From positions 1 through 43,092 of the forward strand of contig JALGVE010000020.1 in the NCBI GenBank assembly GCA_029820045.1: 43,092 bases of DNA, read 5' to 3'. The position numbers were made by a program, and so were the translations under genes. The stretch is from Candidatus Zipacnadia bacterium (GTDB taxonomy: Bacteria; Armatimonadota; Zipacnadia; Zipacnadales; UBA5352). The notes under the pieces are model-generated. The model was not told where the DNA came from, did not search any database, and saw only the letters and a program-made list of their open reading frames with translations. Shown here in pieces: positions 26,389 through 34,271 of this stretch. Position 1 is the first letter of the stretch. Every line of letters starts with the position of its first letter.

Positions 26389-26563
26389 GCCCGACATTCG
26401 TGTCGGGCGGACACAGAGGGCCCGACATTCCTGTCGGGCCGACACAGGGGGCCCGACATTCGTGTCGGGCTGACACAGGGGGCCCGACATTCCTGTCGGG
26501 CTGACAGAGGGGGCCCGACATTCGTGTCGGGCGGACACAGAGGGCCCGACATTCCTGTCGGGC
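26389..26563. repeat. Six-unit tandem array of 20-nt palindromes, exact 31-bp period
   Basis: Units start at 26389, 26420, 26451, 26482, 26513 and 26544, exactly 31 nt apart. Each is GCCCGACATTCGTGTCGGGC or the same with CCT in place of CGT in the loop. The two versions alternate strictly (1, 3, 5 = CGT; 2, 4, 6 = CCT). The 11-nt linkers are near-identical (GGACACAGAGG; CGACACAGGGG; TGACACAGGGG; TGACAGAGGGG; GGACACAGAGG). Every unit can form an 8-bp-stem hairpin on either strand. The array lies between the divergent starts of the ior/paaK operon and the methylase gene. Constant linkers and the absence of cas genes argue against CRISPR. A single related unit lies at 151-170. Confidence 0.92.
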
Positions 26564-26593
26564 GGTGAGTCTGAAGGAACGAGGGCTTGACTC

Positions 26594-27565
26594 GTGCGCC
26601 TTGGTCAGTTCTTCACCCCGCGCCCGGTCGTGGACTTCGCCTACGACGCCCTTGAGCTGGTTGGCGCTGAACTGAAGCGCGCGACGCTCATTGATCCGTC
26701 CTGCGGCCCGGGTCAGTGGCTGCTCGCCGGGCTGGAGCGAGGTCCTCAGCTTACCATCGGGTGCGATTGCGACCCCGCAATGATCGAAGGCTGGCGCGCT
26801 GCCGGGCTGACCGAGCATCCCGACTGTCTGCTGCAGGTCGCGAACGCCCTGCTGCCTGGCGTGCTGCCCGAGGAGCACTTCGATCTGGTCGTTGGCAACC
26901 CGCCCTTCGGCACCAACCTGAGCGACGCCGCTGAACACACGCTGAGGGCGATCGCCGGCAGCTATGAGCTCTGGCGTCCTCCCGGCCCCCCGCGTCTCCT
27001 TGCGCATGGGATGACGAGCGCGGAGAGGACGCGACTGCGCCGCTTGCCGTTGGAGGTGCTGTTCCTGGAGAGGTTCGTGCAGCTCTGCCGGCCGGAGGGG
27101 TGGATCGCCATCATCCTGCCTGAGGGGATCATGGCGAACGCCCGCTGGCTCCATGTGCGCGAGTGGCTGCTGGACACGGTGACCGTCAAGGCCGTCGTGG
27201 GTCTTCCCCGCCGCACCTTTCACCGCCACGGTACTACCGCTAAGACATGCCTGCTGCTCGCGCAGAACACACCGCCGTCCGAAGATGGCCGTTCCCTTCC
27301 CCTCGTCCCGCTGCGTGGGACTACGGGTGACAGGCCGCCACGCAGGGCAACAGGGCGGTTCAAGACCTCCCGAAACGACATTGTCGGGCTGGAAGCCCGA
27401 CCTACGCGGAGTCTTGAAACAGCTTCCAGCATCGTTGCGCTGGCCGAGGTGGATGAGTGCACAGCGGAGTGTTTCGCGGCGCTGCTCGCGGCCTGGCGCG
27501 CGGGGCATGAGCTGACTGATGACCTGCCTGACGGCCTGCTCCCACCGCCGGTGATGCGCTTGTAG
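26594..27565 (+). CDS. N-6 adenine DNA methylase-like protein (HsdM/Eco57I type), orphan
   Basis: 323 residues from the GTG at 26594, with GAGGG 8 nt upstream. The N-terminus LGQFFTPRPVVDFAYDAL is the usual start of type I and related gamma-class N6-adenine methylases. DPSCGPGQWLLAGL is the AdoMet motif I, and VVGNPPFGTNL is the catalytic NPPF motif. EVLFLERFVQLCRPEGWIAIILPEGIM is also family-typical. No specificity (HsdS) or restriction subunit is nearby, and it is shorter than HsdM (about 500). Residues about 235-275 are an Arg/Thr/Pro-rich linker produced by palindromic DNA inserted in frame (27358-27420). It may be an orphan methylase or a degrading remnant of a restriction system. Confidence 0.8.
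   Translation: MRLGQFFTPRPVVDFAYDALELVGAELKRATLIDPSCGPGQWLLAGLERGPQLTIGCDCDPAMIEGWRAAGLTEHPDCLLQVANALLPGVLPEEHFDLVVGNPPFGTNLSDAAEHTLRAIAGSYELWRPPGPPRLLAHGMTSAERTRLRRLPLEVLFLERFVQLCRPEGWIAIILPEGIMANARWLHVREWLLDTVTVKAVVGLPRRTFHRHGTTAKTCLLLAQNTPPSEDGRSLPLVPLRGTTGDRPPRRATGRFKTSRNDIVGLEARPTRSLETASSIVALAEVDECTAECFAALLAAWRAGHELTDDLPDGLLPPPVMRL
27358..27420. repeat. Palindromic repeat inserted in frame within the methylase gene
   Basis: Inside the coding sequence, GTCGGGCTGGAAGCCCGACC (within 27383-27405) forms a hairpin. It is the same element as the intergenic copies at 35471-35532. It is flanked by an outer inverted pair, TTCAAGAC (27359-27366) and GTCTTGAA (27411-27418). The whole is about 63 nt, a multiple of three, so the frame stays open and encodes roughly 21 residues (RFKTSRNDIVGLEARPTRSL). 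Confidence 0.75.
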
Positions 27566-27631
27566 AGGACTCAGGTTCGCTTAACTGCGCTGCCAGCGAA
27601 GCTAGTACTTACTTGCGCGGGTCCGCGACGT

Positions 27632-27682
27632 TATGGAGGGGCCGAATGGGGAAACGGCCCGCAGGGCCGTGGGGCCCCCATC
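27632..27682. terminator. Large stem-loop after the methylase gene
   Basis: ACGGCCC and GGGCCGT form a perfect 7-bp stem with GCA loop. It is enclosed by GGGGCCGAATGGGG pairing imperfectly with CCCCATCCGGCCCA. It lies about 70 nt past the methylase stop. There is no U-tract, so intrinsic termination is uncertain and it may simply be another repeat. Confidence 0.4.
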
Positions 27683-27961
27683 CGGCCCACCGGCTCCCTT
27701 GATGGGCGCCGCCACCTCGGGGATGGTGGGTGCCACTGAACTTGCACGGCAGTTAGCGCGAGGACGCACGTACGTGTATACGATGTGGTAGAACGGGGAG
27801 CAGTGACAGGCGTCAACCCGTTTGTGCCGGCAGCTCCCCCACGTCCCTCGAAGCCCCGCAGGGGCAGAGTGGGATCACCTGCCGAAGCTTTGGGCAGACG
27901 AGGGCCTCGCGCCTTCCAGAAATGCAGAGGGCTCGGCAGACGAGCAATGTCGTTGCCGCGC

Positions 27962-28144
27962 GGAGGGGCCGGTTTCCACACCGGCCCGTCGCGCGAAGCG
28001 CGACACGTCGTAGGTCCTTGAGTTGCCCGCCAACCCCGGGGCTGTGCTAGCGCCCTGCACCGCGAAGGGCGCCGGGCCTCCCGCCTTCGCCGAGGCCTCG
28101 GCGGACGAGGCGGCCCGCGGGCCGGTGTGGAAACCGGCCCCTCC
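27962..28144. repeat. Perfect 26-nt inverted repeats flanking about 131 bp
   Basis: 27962-27987 and 28119-28144 are exact reverse complements over 26 nt. The core GGCCGGTTTCCACACCGGCC is itself palindromic (7-bp arms, 6-nt loop). The enclosed 131 bp have no open frame with family features. Outside this pair, a looser inverted pair (about 27892-27931 with 28208-28250) gives a nested arrangement. It could be a short non-autonomous element or two repeats inserted in opposite orientation. Confidence 0.75.
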
Positions 28145-28368
28145 ATTAGGGCGCCATCGCCTTCGGAGGTCGGATGCCGACCGCCGCGAGGGGTTCCTGC
28201 TCATCCCCGGTCGTCTCGCATTTCTGGAAAGTGACGAGGGCGTCTGCCCTCACAATAGCCGCGTCCAGCCTTCGCAAGCGCTTCGTCTGCGCGTCACCGC
28301 GCGGACGGAGGCCTCCACCGGGTGAGCGCGGGCAGGTGAAAGCGCGCCCGCGGTCAATAGAGCAGGTA

Positions 28369-29037
28369 ATGAGCCTGATGAGGTCACGAGGTGCACCCGG
28401 CTCTTGCATGGCGGCATGCGTCGCGGCCATCCTCGCGGCGCTGCTCAACGCTGGCTCGTGCGCTGCGAGCCACGCGGACGGGTTGGCCGCTGACTTCGCC
28501 GCCGACCGGGAGGGCGCTGGCCGCGCCGCGCTCGTGTTGGCGCGGGAGGCCTTCGACGCGTGGTGCCTCCGCCACGAGCAGATTGAGCCGCCCGATGACC
28601 TCCCGCCTCCGCTGATGCGGCGCAGTGGCGTGTTCGTGAGCGCGATCCTCGGCGACGCCCCGCGCTGCTGCATGGGGACTCTCTACCCGACGAGGGCGAC
28701 GCTGGCCCAGGAGATAGTCGCCGCCGCTACCGCCGCGGCCGGCATGGACCTTCGCTTCCCGCCTATCAGACCGGACGAGCTGAAGCGGCTTCGCCTCGTT
28801 GTCTCCATCGTTGACCCCCCGCAGCCCATCTCTGACCCCGCGCCTCTCGACCCTGTTACCGATGGCCTCGCGGTCAGGAGCAGCCTGCGTTGGGGCGTGG
28901 TGCTGCCGGGTGAGACGCCGCACCGGGACCTTATGATCAAGTGGGCCCGCATCCGGGCCGGGGCAAGCGAGAATGATGCCGTGGACTTCTTTCACGTCCG
29001 CGCTTTCAGGATAATCGAGCCGACGCGCGACGAATAG
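28369..29037 (+). CDS. AMMECR1-domain protein with probable signal sequence
   Basis: 222 residues from the ATG at 28369; ATG at 28378 is equally possible and Shine-Dalgarno support is weak. The N-terminus (RSRGAPGSCMAACVAAILAALLNAGSCAASHADG) looks like a signal peptide, with cleavage near SHA-D or a weak lipobox at AGSC. The rest is AMMECR1-like: GVFVSAIL, then PRCCMGTLYPTRATLAQEIVAAA in place of the usual LRGCIG motif, then DLRFPPIRPDELKRL and VVSIVDPPQPI. The function of AMMECR1 is not established, and most members are cytoplasmic, so export is unusual. It lies 21 nt before the alpha-2-macroglobulin gene, suggesting one operon. Confidence 0.75.
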   Translation: MSLMRSRGAPGSCMAACVAAILAALLNAGSCAASHADGLAADFAADREGAGRAALVLAREAFDAWCLRHEQIEPPDDLPPPLMRRSGVFVSAILGDAPRCCMGTLYPTRATLAQEIVAAATAAAGMDLRFPPIRPDELKRLRLVVSIVDPPQPISDPAPLDPVTDGLAVRSSLRWGVVLPGETPHRDLMIKWARIRAGASENDAVDFFHVRAFRIIEPTRDE

Positions 29038-29058
29038 GCGAACTTGGGAGGGACCGGG

Positions 29059-32000
29059 ATGAAAGCGAACCTCAGGCTCAATCTGCTCGCCGTCATGGCG
29101 TACGTGGTAGCGACTGCTCTCGCGTTGCCTGCTCTCGGAGATAACGACTCCGAGGCTTACCGCCAGGCACACGCCGCGAACGTGGGCATTGATGTCTCTC
29201 AGCGCATCTTCCCGGTGGGGGAGAAGGCTGAGATACGCGCTTGGCTCTACAACACGAAGCGGGCGGACTTCCGCGCCTACGAGGTGCCGCTGGAGAAACT
29301 TGCTCCGAACGCCTTCGCCGTGCACGAATCCGACGAGGACAAGGAAGGCAGTTTGCCTTACAGGCTCAAGCGCCTGGACCTTGGAGCCATCCCACCCGCC
29401 GCGAAGTGGACGCTGAAGCTCGAGAAGATCTACGAGGACTCCTGGGAGAGCAAGGACCTCAAGATCCCGAAGCTTGGCCCCGGAGTGTACGTCATCGAGA
29501 TGACCGGCGGCGGGGTGTCGGCGCGGACCTGGCTCGCCATCTCTGACCGAGCGCTGGTGAGCAAGCGCTCGCCCGACGTCGTTCTCGGCTGGCTGGTCAA
29601 TGCGAAGACCGGTCAGCCCGTCGCCGGCTCCTGGGTGCACCTCTACGACCGCAAGGGCCGCGTGGCCGCAAAGAAGACTGAGAAGGACGGCACAGTGGAG
29701 TTCCCGCCCCCGGCGCCCCACGACATCTGCTGGATGGCCGCGACCGGCGGCGACCCGGCCTTTGTCATGCCCGCCGCGCCGGACAAGGTTGACCCGTACG
29801 AGGCCTTCGTGTACACCGACCGGCCCATCTACCGGCCGGGGCACCTGGTCAGGTTCCGGGGCGCAGTCCGCAGCGTTGAGCGTGGGCAATACGACATGCC
29901 CAGGGACGTGAAGACCGTCCAGGTCGAGATCAAGACCAGCGGCGACCCGGTCTACCGCAAGGACCTCCCGCTCAACGAGTGGGGCAGCTTCGCCGGTGAG
30001 TTCCAGCTTGCCCCGGAGCCGCCGCTGGGCAGATATGACCTGGTCACCACCGTGGATGAGGGCGCGAAGCGAACGCGCTTCTACAAGACCTTCGAGGTCG
30101 AGGCCTACCGCAAGCCGGAGTTCGAGCCGAAGGTGACTATCCCTGAGGATCACTACCTTCAGGGAGCGACCATCCCGGTCACGATCTCCGCTGACTACTT
30201 CTTCGGCAGCCCGGTCTCCGGCGGCAAGGTCGAGTACGAGGTGAGCTTCTCCGGCCAGGGTAGCTCGGTACCCCAGCGCGTGCGTGACGCCGCCGGGCTG
30301 GGCACCACGGAGGCCATGAAGATCGAGGACAACTTCTCGGGCGAGGGGCGGCTTGACCAGGAAGGCAAGCTCGTGCTGGAGGTCCCGACGCGCTACGCCA
30401 CGCAGAACCGCAGCATGTACGTCGAGGCGACGGTCAGCGAGCTGGCGCTGCGACCGCGCACAGCGAGCGCCTCCACGCTCATTACCGCCGCTAACTTCCG
30501 CCTGTCCGTGCAGACGGACAAGTGGAAGTACTACATGGGCGACACGGTGGTCATTTCCGTGACGACGCAAGACTACGATGGCAACCCGGTGTCCGCGGGC
30601 GTCACGGTCACCATCATCGAGACCAAGCAAGACCGCGAGGGCCGCTACTACGAGGAGCGCACCGACTATCCGACTGAGACCAACGATGAGGGCCAGGCGA
30701 AGATTACCTTCAAGCCCGAGCGCCCCGCGAGCTATGAGATCCAGGCCTGGGCCAAGGACGCGGAGGGCAACCCGGTCTATGACGAGGACAGCTTCCAGGT
30801 CGAGAAGAAGCGCGAGAAGCCCGAGTGGCCGGCCCTGTCGCTTGATGCCGACAAGAGCAGCTACGAGCCCGGCGAGGTCGCGCTCGTTCATACCAAGACG
30901 AACCTGGTCGGCTCGTGGATGCTGCTGACCGTGGAGGGCGAACGGCTCTTCGACCACGTCGTGCACAAGCTGCAGAGCAACGAGTTCGACCTGAAGGTCC
31001 CCGTGCTGGAGGAGTACAAGCCCAACGTCAGGGTCAAGGTTACCGTTGTCAAGAAGGGCGACAGGACCTCAGCGCACGAGAGGCTGTTGGTGCCGCACAC
31101 CGAGAAGCGTCTTGAAGTCATCATCGCCCCGGACAAGGAGACCTACGCGCCCGGTGAGCAGGCCCGCTACAGCCTCGTGACCCGCGACAGCCAAGGAACC
31201 GGCGTGCCCGCCGAGGTCGGCCTCGGCGTGGTGGACGAGAGCCTCTACGCCATCAGGGAGGACAACACGCCCGACCCGTTCTCCGTGTTCTGGGGGCCGC
31301 GCAGGTCCCGCGTCACCACGGACTTCTCCCACGCGCGGATGTATCCCGGCGGCGGCGCGCAGGCTTATCTTCCTCCCGCTGCTCGCGCCCCCGGGAAGCA
31401 GAGGGCGCAAGAGGTTCCGGTGGGTGAACCAGAGGCCGAGGCGGGCGGCGAGGGCATCCGCGTGCGCCGTCGCTTTGCTGACACAGCGTACTGGGCCCCG
31501 TTCGTGGTGACCGGGCCGGACGGCAGCGCGCAGGTCGAGTTCGAGATGCCCGACAACCTGACCACCTGGCGCGCCACCGCCCGCGGCCTGCGCAAGGACG
31601 CCTCCGCCGGCGAGGGCAAGCAAGACGTCACCGTGACCATGCCGCTGCTGGTTCGCCTGGCGCTGCCTCGCTTCTACGTGGCCGAGGACGAGGGCACCGC
31701 GGCGGCCATCGTGCACAACTACACGGGCGAGGAGAAGAGCGTCAAGGTCACTCTTACGGGCAAGGGCGTGCAGGTGCAGGGCGAGCCGCAGCAGACCATC
31801 AAGCTCGCGGCTGACGGCATCAAGCGCCTTACCTGGAAGGTCACCGCGACCGGGCCGGAGGAGGCCGTCTTCCTCGTCTCCGCTGATGGCGGCGAGGGTG
31901 CGCAGGACGCCATGGAGGCTCGCCTGCCCGTCATCCCCAACGGCGTCAAGAACGTGGACGCCTTCGCCGGCTCCAGCGACGGCGATGTGCGGCAGGCGGT

Positions 32001-33549
32001 ACCCCTGCCAGCGGATGCTATCCCTGGCAGCGCAGAGCTCACTATCACGCTCTCACCCTCGCTCGCCGGGCCGATCTTCGAGGCGCTTGACTACCTGACC
32101 CGCTATCCCTACGGCTGCGCCGAGCAGACCATGGACAGCTTCCTGCCGGACGTGATCGTGGCGCGCACCCTTGAGAAGCTCGGCGCCAAGCGGCCCCGGC
32201 CGGAGAAGCTGGACCGCTACGTCAACTTCGGCCTGCAGAAGCTGCTGCGCTATCAGCACGATGACGGCGGCTGGCACTGGTGGGAGTTCGACGAGAGCGA
32301 CCCGTACATCTCCGCGTACATCGTCTACGGCCTCAAGATCGCGCACGAGGCCGGCTATGTGACGGCCACCGCCCCGCTCAGGCGCGGCGTCGGCTACCTG
32401 CTGAACGCGCTTCAGGAGGAGGACTTCCGCCAGGCCCAGGCCTACCTGCTCTGGGCGCTGGCCTACGCGGATGTCTGGAACAAGGACTCCTGGGATGCGG
32501 CCATCGAGGTCGCGGCTGACCTCGAGGAGAGCCGTGAGAAGCTGGACGTCTTCAGCCGCGCCAGCCTCGGGCTCGCCGTAGAGTACCTCAGCCGCAGCGT
32601 CAAGGAGGAGGACCGGGAGCGGATAGCGGGGCTGGCTGCGGAGATGGCCGATGAGCTGGACGCCCTCGCCATCAAGGAGGGCATCGGCGCCCACTGGGCC
32701 GCCGAGGGCCAGGCGAAGTACTCGTGGCTGAACAACGACGTCGAGGTCACCTGCCACGTGCTTCATCTGCTGCTGGAGGCCAAGCCAGACAGCGAGAACA
32801 TCCTGCCGGCGGTGCGCTGGCTGATGTCCATGCGTCGCGGTAAGTCCTGGCGCTCCACCAAGGACACCGCCGCCGCCGTGCTCGCGCTGACCGCTTACCT
32901 GGAGCGCTCTGAGGAACTTCAGCCGAAGTACGCCCTCACGGTCTCGGTTGGCGACAAGCGGGTTGGCGAGGTGAACATGACCGAGGAGAGCCTCTTCGCC
33001 GACGCGAACGTCATCACGGTCGCGGCTGAGGACCTGAAGACGGGCGACAATCAGCTTGCCATCGTCAAGGATGGCCCGGGCATCGTGTACTGGTCAGCGC
33101 GTTTGAGCTACCTGCTCCCGGCAGCCAAGGCGGTGCCGACGACCGGCGACCTCGTGGTCAAGCGTGAGTACCGCGTGCCAGCCGCGAACCCGGTCGAGGC
33201 TGGCACTCAGCAGCCTGGACAGGTCGTGCAGGTCACGCTCGGTCTTATCAGCAAAGAGGACCTGCACTACGCCATGCTGGAGGAGCCGATCCCGGCCGGC
33301 TGTCAGATTATCACGGGCGAGGACGAGCCGTGGCGCGAGGTCTGGGACCGCCGCGAGGTCTGGGACAACCGCCTGGTGTTCTTCTTCGACTACCTGTCGA
33401 AGGGCCTGCACGAGGTGAGCTACCTCATGCGCACCGAGGCGCCGGGGCAGTACAACATCCTGCCCTCGACGGCCTCCCTGATGTACTTCCCGGAGGTCCG
33501 AGGTTACAACAAGCTGGTGCGGATGCGCGTCGCGGACGTGGAGGAGTGA
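29059..33549 (+). CDS. Bacterial alpha-2-macroglobulin with intact thioester motif
   Basis: 1496 residues. I chose the ATG at 29059 because GGGAGGG lies 6 nt upstream and a signal peptide follows (LNLLAVMAYVVATALALPALGD). The N-terminal two thirds are repeated beta-sandwich MG domains, including the family signature DRPIYRPGHLVRFRG near residue 255. A flexible bait-region candidate is near residues 760-800 (Pro/Ala/Glu-rich). VTGPDGSAQVEFEMPDNLTTWRATA precedes the thioester domain. The thioester motif YPYGCAEQT is intact (C1020, E1022, Q1023), followed by alpha/alpha-toroid repeats such as YQHDDGGWHWWE. The C-terminus is a receptor-binding-like beta domain. It should trap foreign proteases in the periplasm. 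The usual partner pbpC (PBP1C) is absent; neighbours are AMMECR1 and a TlpA-like protein. Confidence 0.93.
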   Translation: MKANLRLNLLAVMAYVVATALALPALGDNDSEAYRQAHAANVGIDVSQRIFPVGEKAEIRAWLYNTKRADFRAYEVPLEKLAPNAFAVHESDEDKEGSLPYRLKRLDLGAIPPAAKWTLKLEKIYEDSWESKDLKIPKLGPGVYVIEMTGGGVSARTWLAISDRALVSKRSPDVVLGWLVNAKTGQPVAGSWVHLYDRKGRVAAKKTEKDGTVEFPPPAPHDICWMAATGGDPAFVMPAAPDKVDPYEAFVYTDRPIYRPGHLVRFRGAVRSVERGQYDMPRDVKTVQVEIKTSGDPVYRKDLPLNEWGSFAGEFQLAPEPPLGRYDLVTTVDEGAKRTRFYKTFEVEAYRKPEFEPKVTIPEDHYLQGATIPVTISADYFFGSPVSGGKVEYEVSFSGQGSSVPQRVRDAAGLGTTEAMKIEDNFSGEGRLDQEGKLVLEVPTRYATQNRSMYVEATVSELALRPRTASASTLITAANFRLSVQTDKWKYYMGDTVVISVTTQDYDGNPVSAGVTVTIIETKQDREGRYYEERTDYPTETNDEGQAKITFKPERPASYEIQAWAKDAEGNPVYDEDSFQVEKKREKPEWPALSLDADKSSYEPGEVALVHTKTNLVGSWMLLTVEGERLFDHVVHKLQSNEFDLKVPVLEEYKPNVRVKVTVVKKGDRTSAHERLLVPHTEKRLEVIIAPDKETYAPGEQARYSLVTRDSQGTGVPAEVGLGVVDESLYAIREDNTPDPFSVFWGPRRSRVTTDFSHARMYPGGGAQAYLPPAARAPGKQRAQEVPVGEPEAEAGGEGIRVRRRFADTAYWAPFVVTGPDGSAQVEFEMPDNLTTWRATARGLRKDASAGEGKQDVTVTMPLLVRLALPRFYVAEDEGTAAAIVHNYTGEEKSVKVTLTGKGVQVQGEPQQTIKLAADGIKRLTWKVTATGPEEAVFLVSADGGEGAQDAMEARLPVIPNGVKNVDAFAGSSDGDVRQAVPLPADAIPGSAELTITLSPSLAGPIFEALDYLTRYPYGCAEQTMDSFLPDVIVARTLEKLGAKRPRPEKLDRYVNFGLQKLLRYQHDDGGWHWWEFDESDPYISAYIVYGLKIAHEAGYVTATAPLRRGVGYLLNALQEEDFRQAQAYLLWALAYADVWNKDSWDAAIEVAADLEESREKLDVFSRASLGLAVEYLSRSVKEEDRERIAGLAAEMADELDALAIKEGIGAHWAAEGQAKYSWLNNDVEVTCHVLHLLLEAKPDSENILPAVRWLMSMRRGKSWRSTKDTAAAVLALTAYLERSEELQPKYALTVSVGDKRVGEVNMTEESLFADANVITVAAEDLKTGDNQLAIVKDGPGIVYWSARLSYLLPAAKAVPTTGDLVVKREYRVPAANPVEAGTQQPGQVVQVTLGLISKEDLHYAMLEEPIPAGCQIITGEDEPWREVWDRREVWDNRLVFFFDYLSKGLHEVSYLMRTEAPGQYNILPSTASLMYFPEVRGYNKLVRMRVADVEE

Positions 33550-33552
33550 GCG

Positions 33553-34077
33553 ATGAGCGGCCTGTGCGTCGTCATCTGCGCGTTGATCGCCATCTCGGCG
33601 GCCGGCGAGCCGGAGACGGCTTCTCAGCCGCCGCCCACGGGCGTGCCGATGCCGGACTTCACCCTCTTCGACCTGGAGCAGCGCCCCGTGCGCCTCTCCG
33701 ATCTCCAGGAGCCGGTGGTGGTGCTCAACTTCTTCGCCTTCTGGTGCGACACCTGGATTGAGCAGCTCCCCCAGCTTCGCGAGCTGGCCGCGCAGCAGGA
33801 GCAGATGGGCTTTCAGTTCGTGTCCATCAGCGTTGACGGCGCCTGGACGGATCAACTTCAGGAGGTCTGCGGCGAGGAGGGAATGCCCGTCTCGGTGATC
33901 GTGGACAAGGGCAGCCGGCTGTCGAGTGAGCTGGGCCTCCGGCATATCCCGACGATCTTCGTGCTGGACGCAGACCGCACGGTGCGCTTCGTCTATGAAC
34001 ACCACCCCGGCAACCTGGTCCTGCTCCGGGCGATCCGCGCGGCCCTGAGCGCGTCTTCGCAGGCGTCACGCGAGTGA
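33553..34077 (+). CDS. TlpA/ResA-like thioredoxin-fold protein with CxxW instead of CxxC
   Basis: 174 residues. It starts 3 nt after the alpha-2-macroglobulin stop, with GGAGGAGTGAGCG as ribosome-binding site, so it is cotranscribed. The N-terminus SGLCVVICALIAISAAGEP is a signal peptide or membrane anchor. The thioredoxin fold is clear: MPDFTLFDLEQRPVRLSDL, VVVLNFFAFWCDTWIEQLPQL (64-75), FVSISVDG, and the cis-Pro loop LRHIPTIFVLDADRTVRFVY. The active site that should read WCxxC is W64-C65-D-T-W68; the resolving Cys is missing. Dithiol oxidoreductase activity is therefore unlikely; a monothiol, peroxiredoxin-like or non-redox role is possible. Periplasmic location fits its neighbour. Confidence 0.85.
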   Translation: MSGLCVVICALIAISAAGEPETASQPPPTGVPMPDFTLFDLEQRPVRLSDLQEPVVVLNFFAFWCDTWIEQLPQLRELAAQQEQMGFQFVSISVDGAWTDQLQEVCGEEGMPVSVIVDKGSRLSSELGLRHIPTIFVLDADRTVRFVYEHHPGNLVLLRAIRAALSASSQASRE

Positions 34078-34092
34078 GTCGGTCTGCCTTTT

Positions 34093-34202
34093 CGGCCGAG
34101 CTAAAGCCCGGCCGCTCCGTACGGCAGTCTATTGTGGAGCGGCTGGGCTTTAGCCCCCGTCGTTACGTCGTTCTTGCGGGCGAGCTAGAGCCCGGCCGGT
34201 CC
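34093..34202. repeat. Three copies of the GGGCTTTAGC element
   Basis: Copies at 34093-34118, 34136-34156 (opposite orientation) and 34178-34202. The shared core is CGAGCTAAAGCCCGGCCG or its reverse complement. The same family occurs at 2332-2408. They fill the gap between the TlpA-like gene and the convergent oxidoreductase gene. Confidence 0.75.
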
Positions 34203-34271
34203 TCAAGGACGTCTCGCGTCCCCGAGACGACGACAGCATGCGACACGCCCATCCCATCGGGCCAGCGAGGC

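Larger units (their letters stand above)
27566..28368. other. 803-nt gene-free region built of interspersed repeats
   Basis: No credible protein gene is visible; the long frames here translate palindromes. Contents in order: a large stem-loop near 27632-27682 (ACGGCCC-GCA-GGGCCGT core inside a longer imperfect stem), which may act as a terminator for the methylase gene; a segment at 27892-27931 that recurs inverted near 28208-28250 (shared core TTCCAGAAATGC); a perfect 26-nt inverted repeat at 27962-27987 / 28119-28144; and between them, at 28080-28105, a palindromic GCCGAGGCCTCGGC element of the kind also seen near 43065-43080. Confidence 0.6.

Noticed and set aside
26389-26563. CRISPR array
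   Set aside because: The period (31 bp) and palindromic units look similar, but the linkers are only 11 nt and nearly identical to one another, and there are no cas genes. It is a tandem hairpin array.
27631-28146. Open frames in the repeat region (about 171 codons minus, 100 codons plus)
   Set aside because: They translate palindromic DNA and contain repeated peptide fragments such as GAGFHTGP and PVWKPAPP; no start signals or family features.
28384-30966. Very long minus-strand open frame (860 codons) antisense to the AMMECR1 and alpha-2-macroglobulin genes
   Set aside because: It is a shadow of GC-rich coding sequence. The plus strand has clear signal peptide, MG-domain and thioester motifs, while the antisense product has no family features.
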